Below, piece after piece: positions 15,798 to 24,840 of a DNA stretch of 64,000 bases; positions within the stretch are counted from its first letter, which is position 1; each line of letters begins with the position of its first letter. Source of the stretch: Enemella evansiae (lineage in GTDB: Bacteria; Actinomycetota; Actinomycetes; Propionibacteriales; Propionibacteriaceae); contig NZ_NMVP01000012.1 of assembly GCF_002250705.1 (NCBI RefSeq), positions 1 through 64,000 on the forward strand. The letters are read 5' to 3'. A program made the translations under genes and the position numbers. Under the pieces are notes generated by a model. It did not search any database, was not told where the DNA came from, and saw nothing but the letters and a program-made list of their open reading frames with translations.

Positions 15798-16304
15798 TCA
15801 GTCCTCGCGGAGGTGTTCGAAGGCCGCCAGGTTGTGGGTGGGCTCGCCCCGGGAGAGCCGCCACCGCCATTCCTTGCGGATCGATTCGGCGAAGCCGAGC
15901 TCCAGGATGGTGTTGAAGGAGTCGTCCGCGGTGTCGGCAACGGCGCCGAGCACCCGGTCGACCTCCTCGGAAGTCACTGCGTGGTAGGGAATCCGGCCGA
16001 TCAGGTAGATGTCGCCGAGCCGGTCGATGCAGAACGAGACGACGTAGAGCCGCAGGTTGCGTTCCAGCAGCCAGCGATAGACCGCCTGATGGTTCTCATC
16101 CGGGTTGCGGACCACGAAGGCGCGCACCTCGAGTGCCTGCGCGCTGAACACCAGCGCGCACTCGGTCTGCAGCTTGCGGGTGCCGGGCAGGGTGACGCTC
16201 ACCGAGTCGGCGGTCTCCCGGCTCTCCAACTCCAGTTCGGCCAGGCAGGCCATCACGACCTCGTGGGCCCGCTCCCGTTGCGCCAGCTGCTGATTCGCAT
16301 CCAT
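15798..16304 (-). CDS. YbjN domain-containing protein
   Basis: 168 residues of the YbjN family, related to type III secretion chaperone folds, with unknown role. Typical parts are the N-terminal helix, the strand TECALVFSAQALEVRAFVV and a middle segment YRWLLERNLRLYVVSF followed by GDIYLIGRIPY. ATG 16304 follows GGGG closely; an upstream extension of the frame lacks homology. It converges with the SDR gene, leaving about 30 bases. It resembles Rv0487 of M. tuberculosis, but mshA, which lies beside Rv0487 there, is missing here. Confidence 0.85.
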   Translation of the reverse strand: MDANQQLAQRERAHEVVMACLAELELESRETADSVSVTLPGTRKLQTECALVFSAQALEVRAFVVRNPDENHQAVYRWLLERNLRLYVVSFCIDRLGDIYLIGRIPYHAVTSEEVDRVLGAVADTADDSFNTILELGFAESIRKEWRWRLSRGEPTHNLAAFEHLRED

Positions 16305-16463
16305 GCCCCAACGGTACGCCACCGATACCGACGTGAGATTGGGCACATCCACACCCGGCGAGCGGCGCACCGCACACCCCTTCGACGCCATTTCCCCTGT
16401 GCTGGTTGCGAATGCGGGAATCGACCAGCGGCTCGAACGCCGGCGGAGCACCATCCCGAAAAG

Positions 16464-16480
16464 TACTACAATACGTAGTA
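16464..16480. promoter_or_regulatory. Operator-like palindrome upstream of aspA
   Basis: TACTAC-AATAC-GTAGTA is a perfect 6-bp inverted repeat with a 5-base centre, AT-rich against the background. It lies 52 bases before the aspA start. The size and spacing resemble GntR or TetR-type operators. No regulator gene lies next to it. Confidence 0.55.
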
Positions 16481-16531
16481 GACGGGATCGGGGATCCGGT
16501 CCCGGAGGATGGATGAAGGAGCTGGACCGCC

Positions 16532-17977
16532 ATGACCACCACCAGGACCGAGGAGGATCTCCTCGGCGCCCGCGACGTGCCCGCCGACGCCTACTGGGGA
16601 ATCCACACCCTGCGCGCGATGGAGAACTTCCCGATCAGTGACCGGACCATCAACGACGCACCCGACTTCATCCGCGGCATGGTGCAGGTCAAGAAGGCCG
16701 CTGCACTGGCCAACGCGGAGCTGGGCGTCCTTCCGGTCGAGATCGCCGACGCGATCACCACCGCCTGCGACGAGATCCTCACCGAGGGGCGCTGCCTGGA
16801 CCAGTTCCCCATCGACGTCTTCCAGGGTGGCGCCGGGACCAGCGTGAACATGAACACCAACGAGGTGATCGCGAATCTGGCGCTGGAGCAGCTCGGGCGA
16901 CCCCGGGGGGACTACCGGACGATCAACCCCAATGACCATGTCAACCGCAGCCAGTCGACCAACGACGCCTACCCCAGTGGTTTCCGGCTCGGGGTGTACG
17001 CCGCCCTGCAGCGGCTCACCGCTGCCCTGGCGGAGCTCGCGGATTCCCTGCAGCAGAAGGGAACCGAGTTCGCCGGCGTGCTGAAGATGGGGCGCACCCA
17101 GCTGCAGGACGCGGTGCCGATGACCTTGGGTCAGGAGTTCGACGGCTGGGCCGCGACGATCCGCGAGGAGATCGTGCAGCTCGACCACACCGCCGAACTG
17201 CTGCTGGAGGTCAACCTCGGTGCGACCGCCATCGGCACCGGGGTGAACACCCCGGTCGGTTATGCGCATCTGGCGGTGCAGAAGCTCGCCGAGGTGAGTG
17301 GCTACCCCTGCGTACCCGCCCCGAACCTGATCGAGGCGACCAGCGACTGCGGGGCGTACGTGATGGTGCATGCGGCGCTGAAGCGGGTGGCGGTGAAGCT
17401 CGGCAAGGTCTGCAACGACCTGCGCCTGCTGGCCTCCGGGCCACGCGCCGGGCTCAAGGAGATCAACCTGCCCGAACTGCAGGCCGGCTCCTCGATCATG
17501 CCCGCCAAGGTGAACCCGGTGATTCCGGAGGTGGTGAACCAGGTCTGCTTCAAGGTGATCGGCAACGACCTCACGATCACCCTGGCCGCCGACGCCGGGC
17601 AGCTGCAGCTGAATGTGATGGAGCCGGTGATCGGCCAGGCGATGTTCGAGTCGATCGGTCTGCTGGTCAACGCCTGCGACACCCTGCGCACCCGCTGCAT
17701 CACCGGAATCACCGCGAACGAGGAGCGGTGCCGCGACTACGTCGAGAACTCGATCGGGCTCGTCACCTACCTCAACGACATCATCGGCCACCACAACGGT
17801 GACCTGGTCGGCAAGGAATGCGCCGAGACCGGAAAGACGGTCCGCGAGGTGGTGCTGGAACGCGGCCTGCTGACCGCCGAACAGCTGGACCGGATCTTCT
17901 CGGTGCAGAACCTGATGCATCCGCGTGATCTCTCCACCCTGGCAGAGATCCAGCACGATCCTCAGGCGACGAGGTAA
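16532..17977 (+). CDS. aspA: Aspartate ammonia-lyase (aspartase)
   Basis: Deaminates L-aspartate to fumarate and ammonia. The 481-residue protein has the three conserved regions of the fumarase/aspartase superfamily: [17 protein letters not shown] near residue 97, the H-containing TQLQDAVPM segment, and the signature [11 protein letters not shown] near residue 321 that holds the catalytic Ser loop. N-terminal [22 protein letters not shown] is typical of aspartases rather than fumarases. It is followed after 6 bases by a C4-dicarboxylate transporter, so the pair supports aspartate-to-fumarate/succinate exchange under oxygen limitation. Confidence 0.95.
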   Translation: MTTTRTEEDLLGARDVPADAYWGIHTLRAMENFPISDRTINDAPDFIRGMVQVKKAAALANAELGVLPVEIADAITTACDEILTEGRCLDQFPIDVFQGGAGTSVNMNTNEVIANLALEQLGRPRGDYRTINPNDHVNRSQSTNDAYPSGFRLGVYAALQRLTAALAELADSLQQKGTEFAGVLKMGRTQLQDAVPMTLGQEFDGWAATIREEIVQLDHTAELLLEVNLGATAIGTGVNTPVGYAHLAVQKLAEVSGYPCVPAPNLIEATSDCGAYVMVHAALKRVAVKLGKVCNDLRLLASGPRAGLKEINLPELQAGSSIMPAKVNPVIPEVVNQVCFKVIGNDLTITLAADAGQLQLNVMEPVIGQAMFESIGLLVNACDTLRTRCITGITANEERCRDYVENSIGLVTYLNDIIGHHNGDLVGKECAETGKTVREVVLERGLLTAEQLDRIFSVQNLMHPRDLSTLAEIQHDPQATR

Positions 17978-17983
17978 CCGATC

Positions 17984-19351
17984 ATGATGCTCTGGATCCA
18001 CCTGCTGATCGTCCTGCTGGCGATCTTCCTGGGGGCCCGCCTCGGCGGTATCGGCATCGGGTTCGCCGGCGGGCTGGGCGTGATCGCGCTCGGCCTGACC
18101 GGCGCCCAGGTGCGGACCTTCTACGTCGCCGACGGTGCGGTGAAGCTGGACATCCCGGTCGACGTGATGACCATCATCATGGCGGTGATCGCCGCGATCG
18201 CCGCCATGCAGGTGGCCGGTGGTCTCGACTATCTGGTGCACCTGGCCGATGTGGTGCTGCGCAGGAACCCCAGGCACCTGATGTTCCTGGCACCGATCAT
18301 CACCTATCTGATGACCTGGATGGCCGGTACCGGGCACACCGCCTTCTCCACCATGCCAGTGATCACCGAAGTGGCGAAGGAGAACAACATCCGGCCCAGC
18401 CGGCCGCTGTCGATCGCCGTGGTCGCCAGCCAGATCGCCATCACCGCGTCCCCCATCTCGGCGGCCGTCGTCTGGCTCTCCGGCGCACTCGGCACCCCGC
18501 ACGCCGGCCAACCCGCCGTCGACTATCTGCAGATCCTGGCGATCACCTTCCTGTCGACCTTCCCGGCCTGCATGATCGTGGCCGGTCTGATGCTCGCCTG
18601 GGATCGCTGGGTGAACAAGAAGTCCGCGCTGGAGTTCGACCCGGTCTATCAGCAGCGGGTCGCCGCGGGCCTGGTGCATCATCGTGACAACCACGACTAC
18701 CGGGCGCCCAGGGGTGCCAAGGCGTCGGTGCTCATCTTCGTCATCGGCCTGGTGCTGGTGATGGTCTATTCGGCGGCCATCAGCGACAAGCTGCAGTGGA
18801 TCGCGAATCCGCCGATGCCACGCGACGCAGCGATCATCGCGATCATGCTCTCGATCGCCGCAATCATCGTGATGGTTGCGAAAGTGCGGCCCGCCGACAT
18901 CCTCAACGCACCCACTTTCAAGTCCGGGATGAGCGCCTCGGTCTGTGTGCTGGGGGTGGCCTGGCTGGGCACGACCTTCGTGAACGCCCACATCGATACG
19001 ATCAAGTCCGCCGCCGGTGGTCTCCTGCAGGACCACTCCTGGCTGCTCGCGGTGGTGCTGTTCTTCGCCGCCTCGCTGCTCTATTCCCAGGCCGCGACCG
19101 CCAAGGCACTGATGCCGGCGGCGATCGCCCTCGGGGTGAGCAATGTCGGCATCGTGGCCAGCTTCGCGGCGGTCTCCGCACTGTTCGTGCTGCCGACCTA
19201 CCCGACGCTGATCGCGGCGGTGGAGATGGACGACACCGGTTCCACCCGGGTCGGGCGGGCGGTGTTCAACCACCCCTTCCTGGTGCCCGGGGTGCTGACC
19301 ATCGGGATCGCCGTCGGGCTCGGCTACCTCTTCGGTGGGCTGATCCTCTGA
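17984..19351 (+). CDS. Anaerobic C4-dicarboxylate transporter (DcuA/DcuB family)
   Basis: 455-residue inner-membrane protein with about 10-12 hydrophobic segments. Family marks are the N-terminal GARLGGIGIGFAGGLGV, RNPRHLMFLAPIITYLMTWMAGTGHTAFS in the middle region, and SQIAITASPISAAVVWLS. It exchanges aspartate, fumarate, malate and succinate. Starts 6 bases after aspA and is almost certainly co-transcribed with it. The DcuA/DcuB split cannot be made from sequence alone. Confidence 0.93.
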   Translation: MMLWIHLLIVLLAIFLGARLGGIGIGFAGGLGVIALGLTGAQVRTFYVADGAVKLDIPVDVMTIIMAVIAAIAAMQVAGGLDYLVHLADVVLRRNPRHLMFLAPIITYLMTWMAGTGHTAFSTMPVITEVAKENNIRPSRPLSIAVVASQIAITASPISAAVVWLSGALGTPHAGQPAVDYLQILAITFLSTFPACMIVAGLMLAWDRWVNKKSALEFDPVYQQRVAAGLVHHRDNHDYRAPRGAKASVLIFVIGLVLVMVYSAAISDKLQWIANPPMPRDAAIIAIMLSIAAIIVMVAKVRPADILNAPTFKSGMSASVCVLGVAWLGTTFVNAHIDTIKSAAGGLLQDHSWLLAVVLFFAASLLYSQAATAKALMPAAIALGVSNVGIVASFAAVSALFVLPTYPTLIAAVEMDDTGSTRVGRAVFNHPFLVPGVLTIGIAVGLGYLFGGLIL

Positions 19352-19366
19352 CATAGGCTGCCGATC

Positions 19367-20725
19367 ATGACCGACAGCTATGACGTGATCGTGATCGGCG
19401 CCGGTCCGGCCGGTGAGAATGCCGCGGACCATGCGATCCGGGGCAGCGACCGGACGGCGGTCCTCGTCGAGCAGGAGCTGGTCGGCGGGGAATGCTCCTA
19501 CTACGCATGCATGCCGAGCAAGGCGCTGCTCCGTCCGCTCGAGGTGGCCGCCACCGCCAATCACCTGCAGGGCATCGGCAAACCGGTGGAACTCGATCCG
19601 GCCGGGTTGCTGGCCCGCCGCGACGCCTGGGTGTCGAACTATCAGGACGCGGGCCAGGTCGACTGGGCGCGCGGCGTCGGCGTGGACGTCGCCCGGGGCC
19701 GCGGCCGGCTCGTCGGCGAGCGGGAGGTCGAGGTGGTCGACTCCGCGGGCGGCGTACGCCGACTGACCGCGCGCCAGGCGGTGGTGATCGCCACCGGCAG
19801 CACGCCGACCGTTCCGGCACCGTACGCCGACATCGCGCCCTGGTCCTCCCGGGATGCGACCGGCGTGGTCGAGGTGCCGCAGCGGATCGCGATCGTCGGC
19901 GGCGGCGTGGTCGCCTGCGAGGCGGCGTACTGGCTGCGCGCACTGGGTGCCGAGGTGACCATGCTGGTCCGCGGCGAACGACTGCTGGCGCAGGCCGAAC
20001 CGTTCGCCGGTGAGGCGGTGCTCGCCGGATTGCGGGCGGCCGGCGTCGACGTCCGCCTGGGCGCCGACGTCGATTCGGTACGCCGCGACCGGGTCGACGA
20101 CGAGCCGGCGCTGGGGCGCCCGCACGGTGGACCGGTGCGGCTCGCCCTGTCCGGTGCGGAGCTGGAGGTCGATGAGGTGCTGGTGGCCACCGGCCGCAAG
20201 CCGGCCACCGACGGCCTCGGGCTGGAGGCGTACCCGGACGCGGACTGGCTGTTCTCGGTCGGTGATGCGTCCGGCGAGGCACCGCTGACGCACTGGGGCA
20301 AGTATCGGGCGCGGCAGCTCGGCGCCCGACTGGCCGCCCGCGCCGAGGGGCGTCCCGAACCGGAGCAACGCACCGATGCGCCGGTACCGCAGGTGGTGTT
20401 CACCGATCCGCAGGTCGCCTGGGTGGGTCGGACGAAGGCCGCCGCCGAGGCCGACGGCATCGAGGTGACCACCCGGGACGCGGCCTACACCTCGGCCGCC
20501 GGCGCGGCGCTGCTCCGCGACGACGCCGACGGTCATGCGCGACTCGTCGCCGACGCCGCCACCGGCCGACTGCTGGGCGCCACCTTCGTCGGCCCCGAGG
20601 TCGCCGAACTGCTGCACTCGGCGACCGTCGCGATCGTCGGTGGACTCACCCTCACCCAGCTCGAGGACGCGGTCCCGAGCTATCCGACCGCCAGCGAGGT
20701 CTGGTTGCGCCTACTCGACCAGTGA
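19367..20725 (+). CDS. Pyridine nucleotide-disulfide oxidoreductase, atypical dihydrolipoamide dehydrogenase-like
   Basis: 452-residue FAD protein. FAD-binding VIGAGPAGENAA lies at residues 9-20, the redox pair sits in ECSYYACMPSK (Cys-x4-Cys, near 43-48), the NAD(P) motif IVGGGVVACEAAYWL near 175-190 and SVGDASG near 295. It differs from dihydrolipoamide dehydrogenase: the C-terminal HPTxSE motif that holds the catalytic His reads YPTASE, and the disulfide loop has two Tyr. This suggests another acceptor, as in mercuric-reductase-like or quinone-reducing relatives. Starts 15 bases after the transporter gene and may belong to the same transcript. Confidence 0.85.
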   Translation: MTDSYDVIVIGAGPAGENAADHAIRGSDRTAVLVEQELVGGECSYYACMPSKALLRPLEVAATANHLQGIGKPVELDPAGLLARRDAWVSNYQDAGQVDWARGVGVDVARGRGRLVGEREVEVVDSAGGVRRLTARQAVVIATGSTPTVPAPYADIAPWSSRDATGVVEVPQRIAIVGGGVVACEAAYWLRALGAEVTMLVRGERLLAQAEPFAGEAVLAGLRAAGVDVRLGADVDSVRRDRVDDEPALGRPHGGPVRLALSGAELEVDEVLVATGRKPATDGLGLEAYPDADWLFSVGDASGEAPLTHWGKYRARQLGARLAARAEGRPEPEQRTDAPVPQVVFTDPQVAWVGRTKAAAEADGIEVTTRDAAYTSAAGAALLRDDADGHARLVADAATGRLLGATFVGPEVAELLHSATVAIVGGLTLTQLEDAVPSYPTASEVWLRLLDQ

Positions 20726-20742
20726 CCGAACGCTCTCCGCTG

Positions 20743-20768
20743 CGCATGGTGGCCTACTCGATGAACGT
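20743..20768. repeat. Half copy of hairpin repeat family A
   Basis: GCATGGTGGCC then TACTCGATGAACGT, preceded by the loop-like CTCCGCTGC, matches one arm and flank of 13871-13927. It fills the 42-base gap between two convergent genes and reaches the last base of the L,D-transpeptidase gene. Confidence 0.55.
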
Positions 20769-22030
20769 CAGCGCAGCGCGGACTTCTGCTGCCACTGATC
20801 CCAGCTGAGATCCCACTCGCTCCAGCCATTGCCGAACTCTGTCGGCCGATCGGATCCGGTGAACACGACCGGGTCGCCGATCTGCGCGTTCTCGAACAGG
20901 GCGTACATCTGCTCGGTGGACATCCCCACGCAACCGTGCGAGGCGTTCACCTTGCCGAACTTGCCCTCGTTCCACGGCGCGGAGTGGATGAACTCCCCCG
21001 ATGAGGTGACCCGGAGTGCGTACGCGACCTTGAGTGAGTAACCCTCCGCGGAGTCGCGGGCGATGCCGGTGGTCTCGGACTCCATCTGGATGTTCTCGGC
21101 CTTCTCCATCACCACCTTGGTGCCGGAGCGGGTGGTGAAGCCCTCCTTGCCGGCCGACATCGGGTAGGTCTTCGGCGCCTGGTCGCCGGTCTGCCAGGAG
21201 ACGGTCTTGCCGGAGATGTCGACGCGGCCGATCTGCTGGCGACCGATCTTCAGCTTCAGCTTCCGGCTCTCCTGGCCGTAGCGGCCCTCCCCGGCGTTCA
21301 CCCCGTTGAGATTGGCATCGAGGGAGATCTCGGTTCCGGGCTGCCAGTAGTCCTTGGGCCGGAAGTGCACGGTCTTGTCATCGATCCAGCCCCACGACCC
21401 CTCCTGGGCGGGAACCGAAGTGACATGGAGATTGCGCTCGAACTCGGCCTTGTTCGTCACCGGCTGGTCGAACTGGAGCACCACCGGCTGGGCGACCCCG
21501 AAGGGTCCGCCCTGCACCGGGGTGAGGGTCGGGAAGACCTCGTTGGCCCGCGACACCGCGGCGGTGGTGAAGGTGGCCTTCTCGGTCCTGGTGCTGCCGT
21601 CGGCGCCGGTGCCCTTCGCGGTCACGGTGTAGCTGGCCGAGGGATCGAGCCGACTGTCGGCGGTCCAGGCCCCCTGGTCGTTGACCGCGCCGCCGATCTT
21701 CGGGTTGGTGCTCTTTCCGGAGGCGGTGGTGCTGACCTGCACCTGGTCGACCTTGCCGAACTTCGGGGTGACGGTGATCAGGGTGTCCACCGGAACGCCC
21801 TTGGCACCGTTGGCGACGTTGAGATCCAACGCGAAGGGGCCGCTCTCCGGGGTGGGTACCGCGGTCGGGGTCTGGCTGCTCGGCGCGGCCGTCGCGGGTG
21901 CCGCGCTCACCGCCGGCGCGTTGCCCGCGGCGGACGGCGTACTCCCCGCGGTGGCGGTGCTCGCACCCCCGCTGCAGCCGACGAGCAGCAGGCAGCTGCC
22001 GATCACTCCGACCAGTCCGACACCACGCAT
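20768..22030 (-). CDS. L,D-transpeptidase lipoprotein with Ig-like domains
   Basis: 420 residues. Signal sequence and lipobox LVGC (Cys19) anchor it to the outside of the membrane; an Ala/Thr/Pro/Ser-rich linker (20-65) precedes two beta-rich domains of the Big/Ig-like type (about 65-270). The catalytic YkuD domain follows with IHSAPWN and ASHGCVGMS, giving His and Cys nucleophile. It forms 3-3 cross-links in peptidoglycan or attaches proteins. The layout matches mycobacterial LdtMt enzymes, and LprQ (Ldt5) lies near gpm1/senX3 in M. tuberculosis. The C-terminal WSEWDLSWDQWQQK tail is Trp-rich. Confidence 0.93.
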   Translation of the reverse strand: MRGVGLVGVIGSCLLLVGCSGGASTATAGSTPSAAGNAPAVSAAPATAAPSSQTPTAVPTPESGPFALDLNVANGAKGVPVDTLITVTPKFGKVDQVQVSTTASGKSTNPKIGGAVNDQGAWTADSRLDPSASYTVTAKGTGADGSTRTEKATFTTAAVSRANEVFPTLTPVQGGPFGVAQPVVLQFDQPVTNKAEFERNLHVTSVPAQEGSWGWIDDKTVHFRPKDYWQPGTEISLDANLNGVNAGEGRYGQESRKLKLKIGRQQIGRVDISGKTVSWQTGDQAPKTYPMSAGKEGFTTRSGTKVVMEKAENIQMESETTGIARDSAEGYSLKVAYALRVTSSGEFIHSAPWNEGKFGKVNASHGCVGMSTEQMYALFENAQIGDPVVFTGSDRPTEFGNGWSEWDLSWDQWQQKSALR

Positions 22031-22155
22031 TGAATCCCCCGATCCGTTCCGCGGCCGATCCTGCCACGCGCCGATGGCAATCCGCGCGGCCGGCCGGCGG
22101 GCGAGCTGCGGATCGTGACCTGATCGTTGGGGAACCCGGTGCCGAGCGTGCGCCG

Positions 22156-23001
22156 CTAGCGACCCGGGGCGGTCTGGATCTGCAACCGGGCCAGCACCCC
22201 GAGGTGGTCGGAATACTGGGCGGTGCGCAGCTCACCGGACAGGGTGCGGATCGGGCCGGCGTGCAGCACGTAGTCGATCCGGCGATCGGGAGCGTTCGCG
22301 GGATAGGTGTAGGCGTCGTCGCGGCCCAGCTCGCGGAAGGTGTCGGCGAAACGGGTACGCAGCAGCTCCATCTCGGGGGTGTCCGGGATGGCGTTCAGAT
22401 CACCGGTCAACACCGTGGGGCGTGCCGGATCGTCAAGCCTGGAAAGGATCTCGCGGACCTGGGAGATCCGCTGCTCGGAGCGCTGGTGGTCCAGATGAGT
22501 GTTCCAGACCTGGACGAACGCACCCCGCACGTTGATCGTCGCGGTCAGCAACCCGCGCTGCTCGGTCGGCCGGGTCGGGTAGGGGATGCTGGTCAGCGGG
22601 ACGTTCTCGCTCGCCACGATCGGGTACCGGCTGAGGATCGCGGTGCCGTACTGCCGGCGTTCGGTGCGACCCTCCGGCGGCGCCTCGTCGAGGTTCGCAC
22701 CGTAGGCGAGCTGGTAGCCGAGCAGCCGGGCGAGTTCGGCGCCCTGGTCGGCCCAGGCGCTGCGTTCACCCCAGTAGCGGTCGACCTCCTGCAACCCGAC
22801 CACGTCGGCACCGCTGGCCCGGATCTCTTCGGCGATCCGGACGAGGTCGAGCCGGCCGTCCTCGCCGACACCGTGCTTGATGTTGTAGCTCAGCACGGTG
22901 AGCTGGAAATCCTTGCGTGGTGCGGCATCCGCGGCGGTGCTGAATCCGCCGAGACCGAGCAGCAGTGCGAGGGACAGGACGAGGGTGGTGACCAGTCGCA
23001 T
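22156..23001 (-). CDS. Secreted endonuclease/exonuclease/phosphatase-family protein
   Basis: 281 residues with a signal peptide (cleavage about AADAAP, residue 27). The EEP fold is clear: LSYNIKHGVGEDG, the metal-binding Glu in VVGLQEVD, WNTHLDHQ (His), TGDLNAIPD (Asp/Asn) and the final YSDHLGVLA (Asp-His pair). Substrate may be a phospholipid, sphingomyelin, an inositol phosphate or nucleic acid; nothing in the sequence decides. It is transcribed in the same direction as the transpeptidase but 125 bases apart. Confidence 0.9.
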   Translation of the reverse strand: MRLVTTLVLSLALLLGLGGFSTAADAAPRKDFQLTVLSYNIKHGVGEDGRLDLVRIAEEIRASGADVVGLQEVDRYWGERSAWADQGAELARLLGYQLAYGANLDEAPPEGRTERRQYGTAILSRYPIVASENVPLTSIPYPTRPTEQRGLLTATINVRGAFVQVWNTHLDHQRSEQRISQVREILSRLDDPARPTVLTGDLNAIPDTPEMELLRTRFADTFRELGRDDAYTYPANAPDRRIDYVLHAGPIRTLSGELRTAQYSDHLGVLARLQIQTAPGR

Positions 23002-23097
23002 GGCGGTGACGTTACCGGTACGCCACCGCGGGATGGCGAGCGGTCACCGACGGTCACCCAGAATTCACCCGGGCGTACCAGCGACGGAGACCGCCGA

Positions 23098-24232
23098 TCA
23101 GGAGTCCTTGTGGCGGATGCCCGGTACCCGCTTGCGGAACTCGGCGTTGAACAGATCCTGCACGGCCTCGGCGTCGATCACGCCGTCCAGCCCCTTGAGC
23201 CGGCCGGCGATCAGTTGCTGGCAGACCGCCAGCCAGGCCTGCCCCATCGCGAAGGTGAAGGTGGAGGCGACGCCGGCGCTGATCGCTCCCCCGGCGAGGG
23301 TGCCGGCGCCGGGGATCAGCTTGAGCAGGTTGGTGAAGGCGGCGCGCCCGCCGACGGTGGCCGCCGAGGTGGAGGCGACCGCCAGCATCGCCGCGCGTTC
23401 GAACTTGAGCTGATAGATCTGCGCGATCCGCGCCATCATGCCGAGCTGGATCGGGACCAGCATGGCGGCGTCGGAGAACGGGATCGGGCTCGCGGCCGCG
23501 GCGGCCGAACCGGCCGCCGCCGTCGTTATCGCTTTCCGCGCCTCCCGGGCCTTGGCACCGAGATCCACCTGTTGCGACGCGGCGAGGGCTGAGTGGACGG
23601 CCTCGGGTGCGACCTGAAAGGTCGCCTGCATCAGGTCGATCAAGCCGTGGACCGACTGACCAGTGAACTGGTCCCTCACCGCGTTGGTCATGAACGGACG
23701 GCCACCGACGATCGGCAGCTGGAGGCTCTCCACGTAGCGGCGAGCTGAACGGCATCGGGGTGATAGTTCGGGACACCGTTGTCGAGCTGGGCCGGCACCT
23801 GGGTGAAGACCACGATCACCGGCAGGCCGAGCTTGTCGATGCGGCGGATGAACTCGGCCTCGGCCTCCTCGAAGCGGCGGTCCATCCCGCGCACGCAGTA
23901 CCAGGCCACATGCACCTGCTCGGTGATCGGCTTGCGGCGCTGCTGGGTGACCAGGGCGTCCAGGTCCTTCAGCAGCACCTTGTCATCGCGACCACCTCGA
24001 GGCCCTGGGTGTCGACGATGCCGAGCTGGCCGCGATGACCCAGATAGAGGTGCGACCCCTTGGTGACCGGCTCACCGATGCCGGTCGGGGCGACGTTCTC
24101 GCCGAAAACCGCGTTCAACAAGGTGGATTTGCCCACCCCGGTCTTGCCGAAGATCGCCAGATTGAACCGGCCCATCACCTCGGCCTGCCGGTCGAACTCC
24201 GCTCGGAAGGAGTCGGTGAACCATTGCGCCAT
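23098..24232 (-). pseudogene. GTPase with DUF697 C-terminus, broken by two frameshifts
   Basis: Three consecutive reading frames together give one protein. From ATG 24232: AIFGKTGVGKSTLLNAVFG (Walker A/G1), a threonine-type switch TKGSH and G3 DTQGLE, ending in a stop soon after 23990. In the next frame: KVLLKDLDALVTQQ and the G4-like VFTQV up to about 23736. In the third: VESLQLPIVGGRPF and a hydrophobic DUF697 domain with Ala/Gly-rich helices to 23098. Adding one base at each of about 23990 and 23736 restores a 378-residue frame. Both sites look like lost bases in short G/C runs, so either sequencing error or recent decay is possible. Confidence 0.8.
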
Positions 24233-24279
24233 GGGCCAAGGGTACGCAGCGCTGCGGAACGCGTGGTTGAATCCCCACC

Positions 24280-24840
24280 ATGTCCTTCCAGGTCCTCGTG
24301 CTCTGCACCGGCAACATCTGCCGCTCCCCCGCCGGCGAACTGCTGCTCCAGCACAGTTTGGGCGACTCGGTGACGGTCCGCAGCGCGGGTACGCACGCTC
24401 TGGTGGGCAACCCGATCGAACCCCAGATGGCCGCACTGCTCCCCGCCGACATCGACACTGGCGGCTTCGCGGCGCGCCAGCTGGGTGTACGGATGCTGCG
24501 GGATGCGGACCTGATCCTGCCGATGACCAGGTCGCATCGCGAGGTGGCCCTGCAGGAGTACCCGGCGGCGCTGAAGCGTACCTTCACCTTCCTCGAGTTC
24601 GCCCGACTGCTGCGACTGCCCGAACTGACCGCGACCGCGGCCTCACCCGCCGAGTTCCTGGCCGAGGCGGTGCCGATGGCCGCCGCGCTCCGCGCCGGGG
24701 TGCGCGGCACCGATCCCCGTGCCGACGACGTGAGCGACCCCTACCGCCGAGGCGATGAGGCCTTCCGCACCGCGTACGCCGACATCCACCGGGCGACGAG
24801 GGCGATCGCCGATGCCGTCGGCGTCAGCCGACCTGCTTGA
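24280..24840 (+). CDS. Low-molecular-weight protein-tyrosine phosphatase
   Basis: 186 residues. The P-loop CTGNICRSP (Cys9 to Arg15) is canonical and lies at the N-terminus as in the family; DVSDPYRRG near residue 150 supplies the general-acid Asp. The ending is longer than in the minimal enzyme because of an insert around 105-140. Such phosphatases (Wzb, CapC) dephosphorylate BY-kinases; the kinase gene lies 0.85 kb downstream on the other strand. It diverges from the broken GTPase gene and its last 17 bases overlap the convergent SGNH-like gene. Confidence 0.93.
   Translation: MSFQVLVLCTGNICRSPAGELLLQHSLGDSVTVRSAGTHALVGNPIEPQMAALLPADIDTGGFAARQLGVRMLRDADLILPMTRSHREVALQEYPAALKRTFTFLEFARLLRLPELTATAASPAEFLAEAVPMAAALRAGVRGTDPRADDVSDPYRRGDEAFRTAYADIHRATRAIADAVGVSRPA

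Noticed and set aside
16466..20617. A minus-strand open frame of 1383 codons opposite aspA, the transporter and the flavoprotein gene
   Set aside because: It mirrors codon structure of three clear genes, has His/Gly/Asp/Arg-rich nonsense composition and no domain; typical shadow in high-GC DNA.
23736..23990. Programmed frameshifting in the GTPase gene
   Set aside because: Two shifts would be required, there is no slippery heptamer or downstream structure visible, and both sites fit simple base loss.
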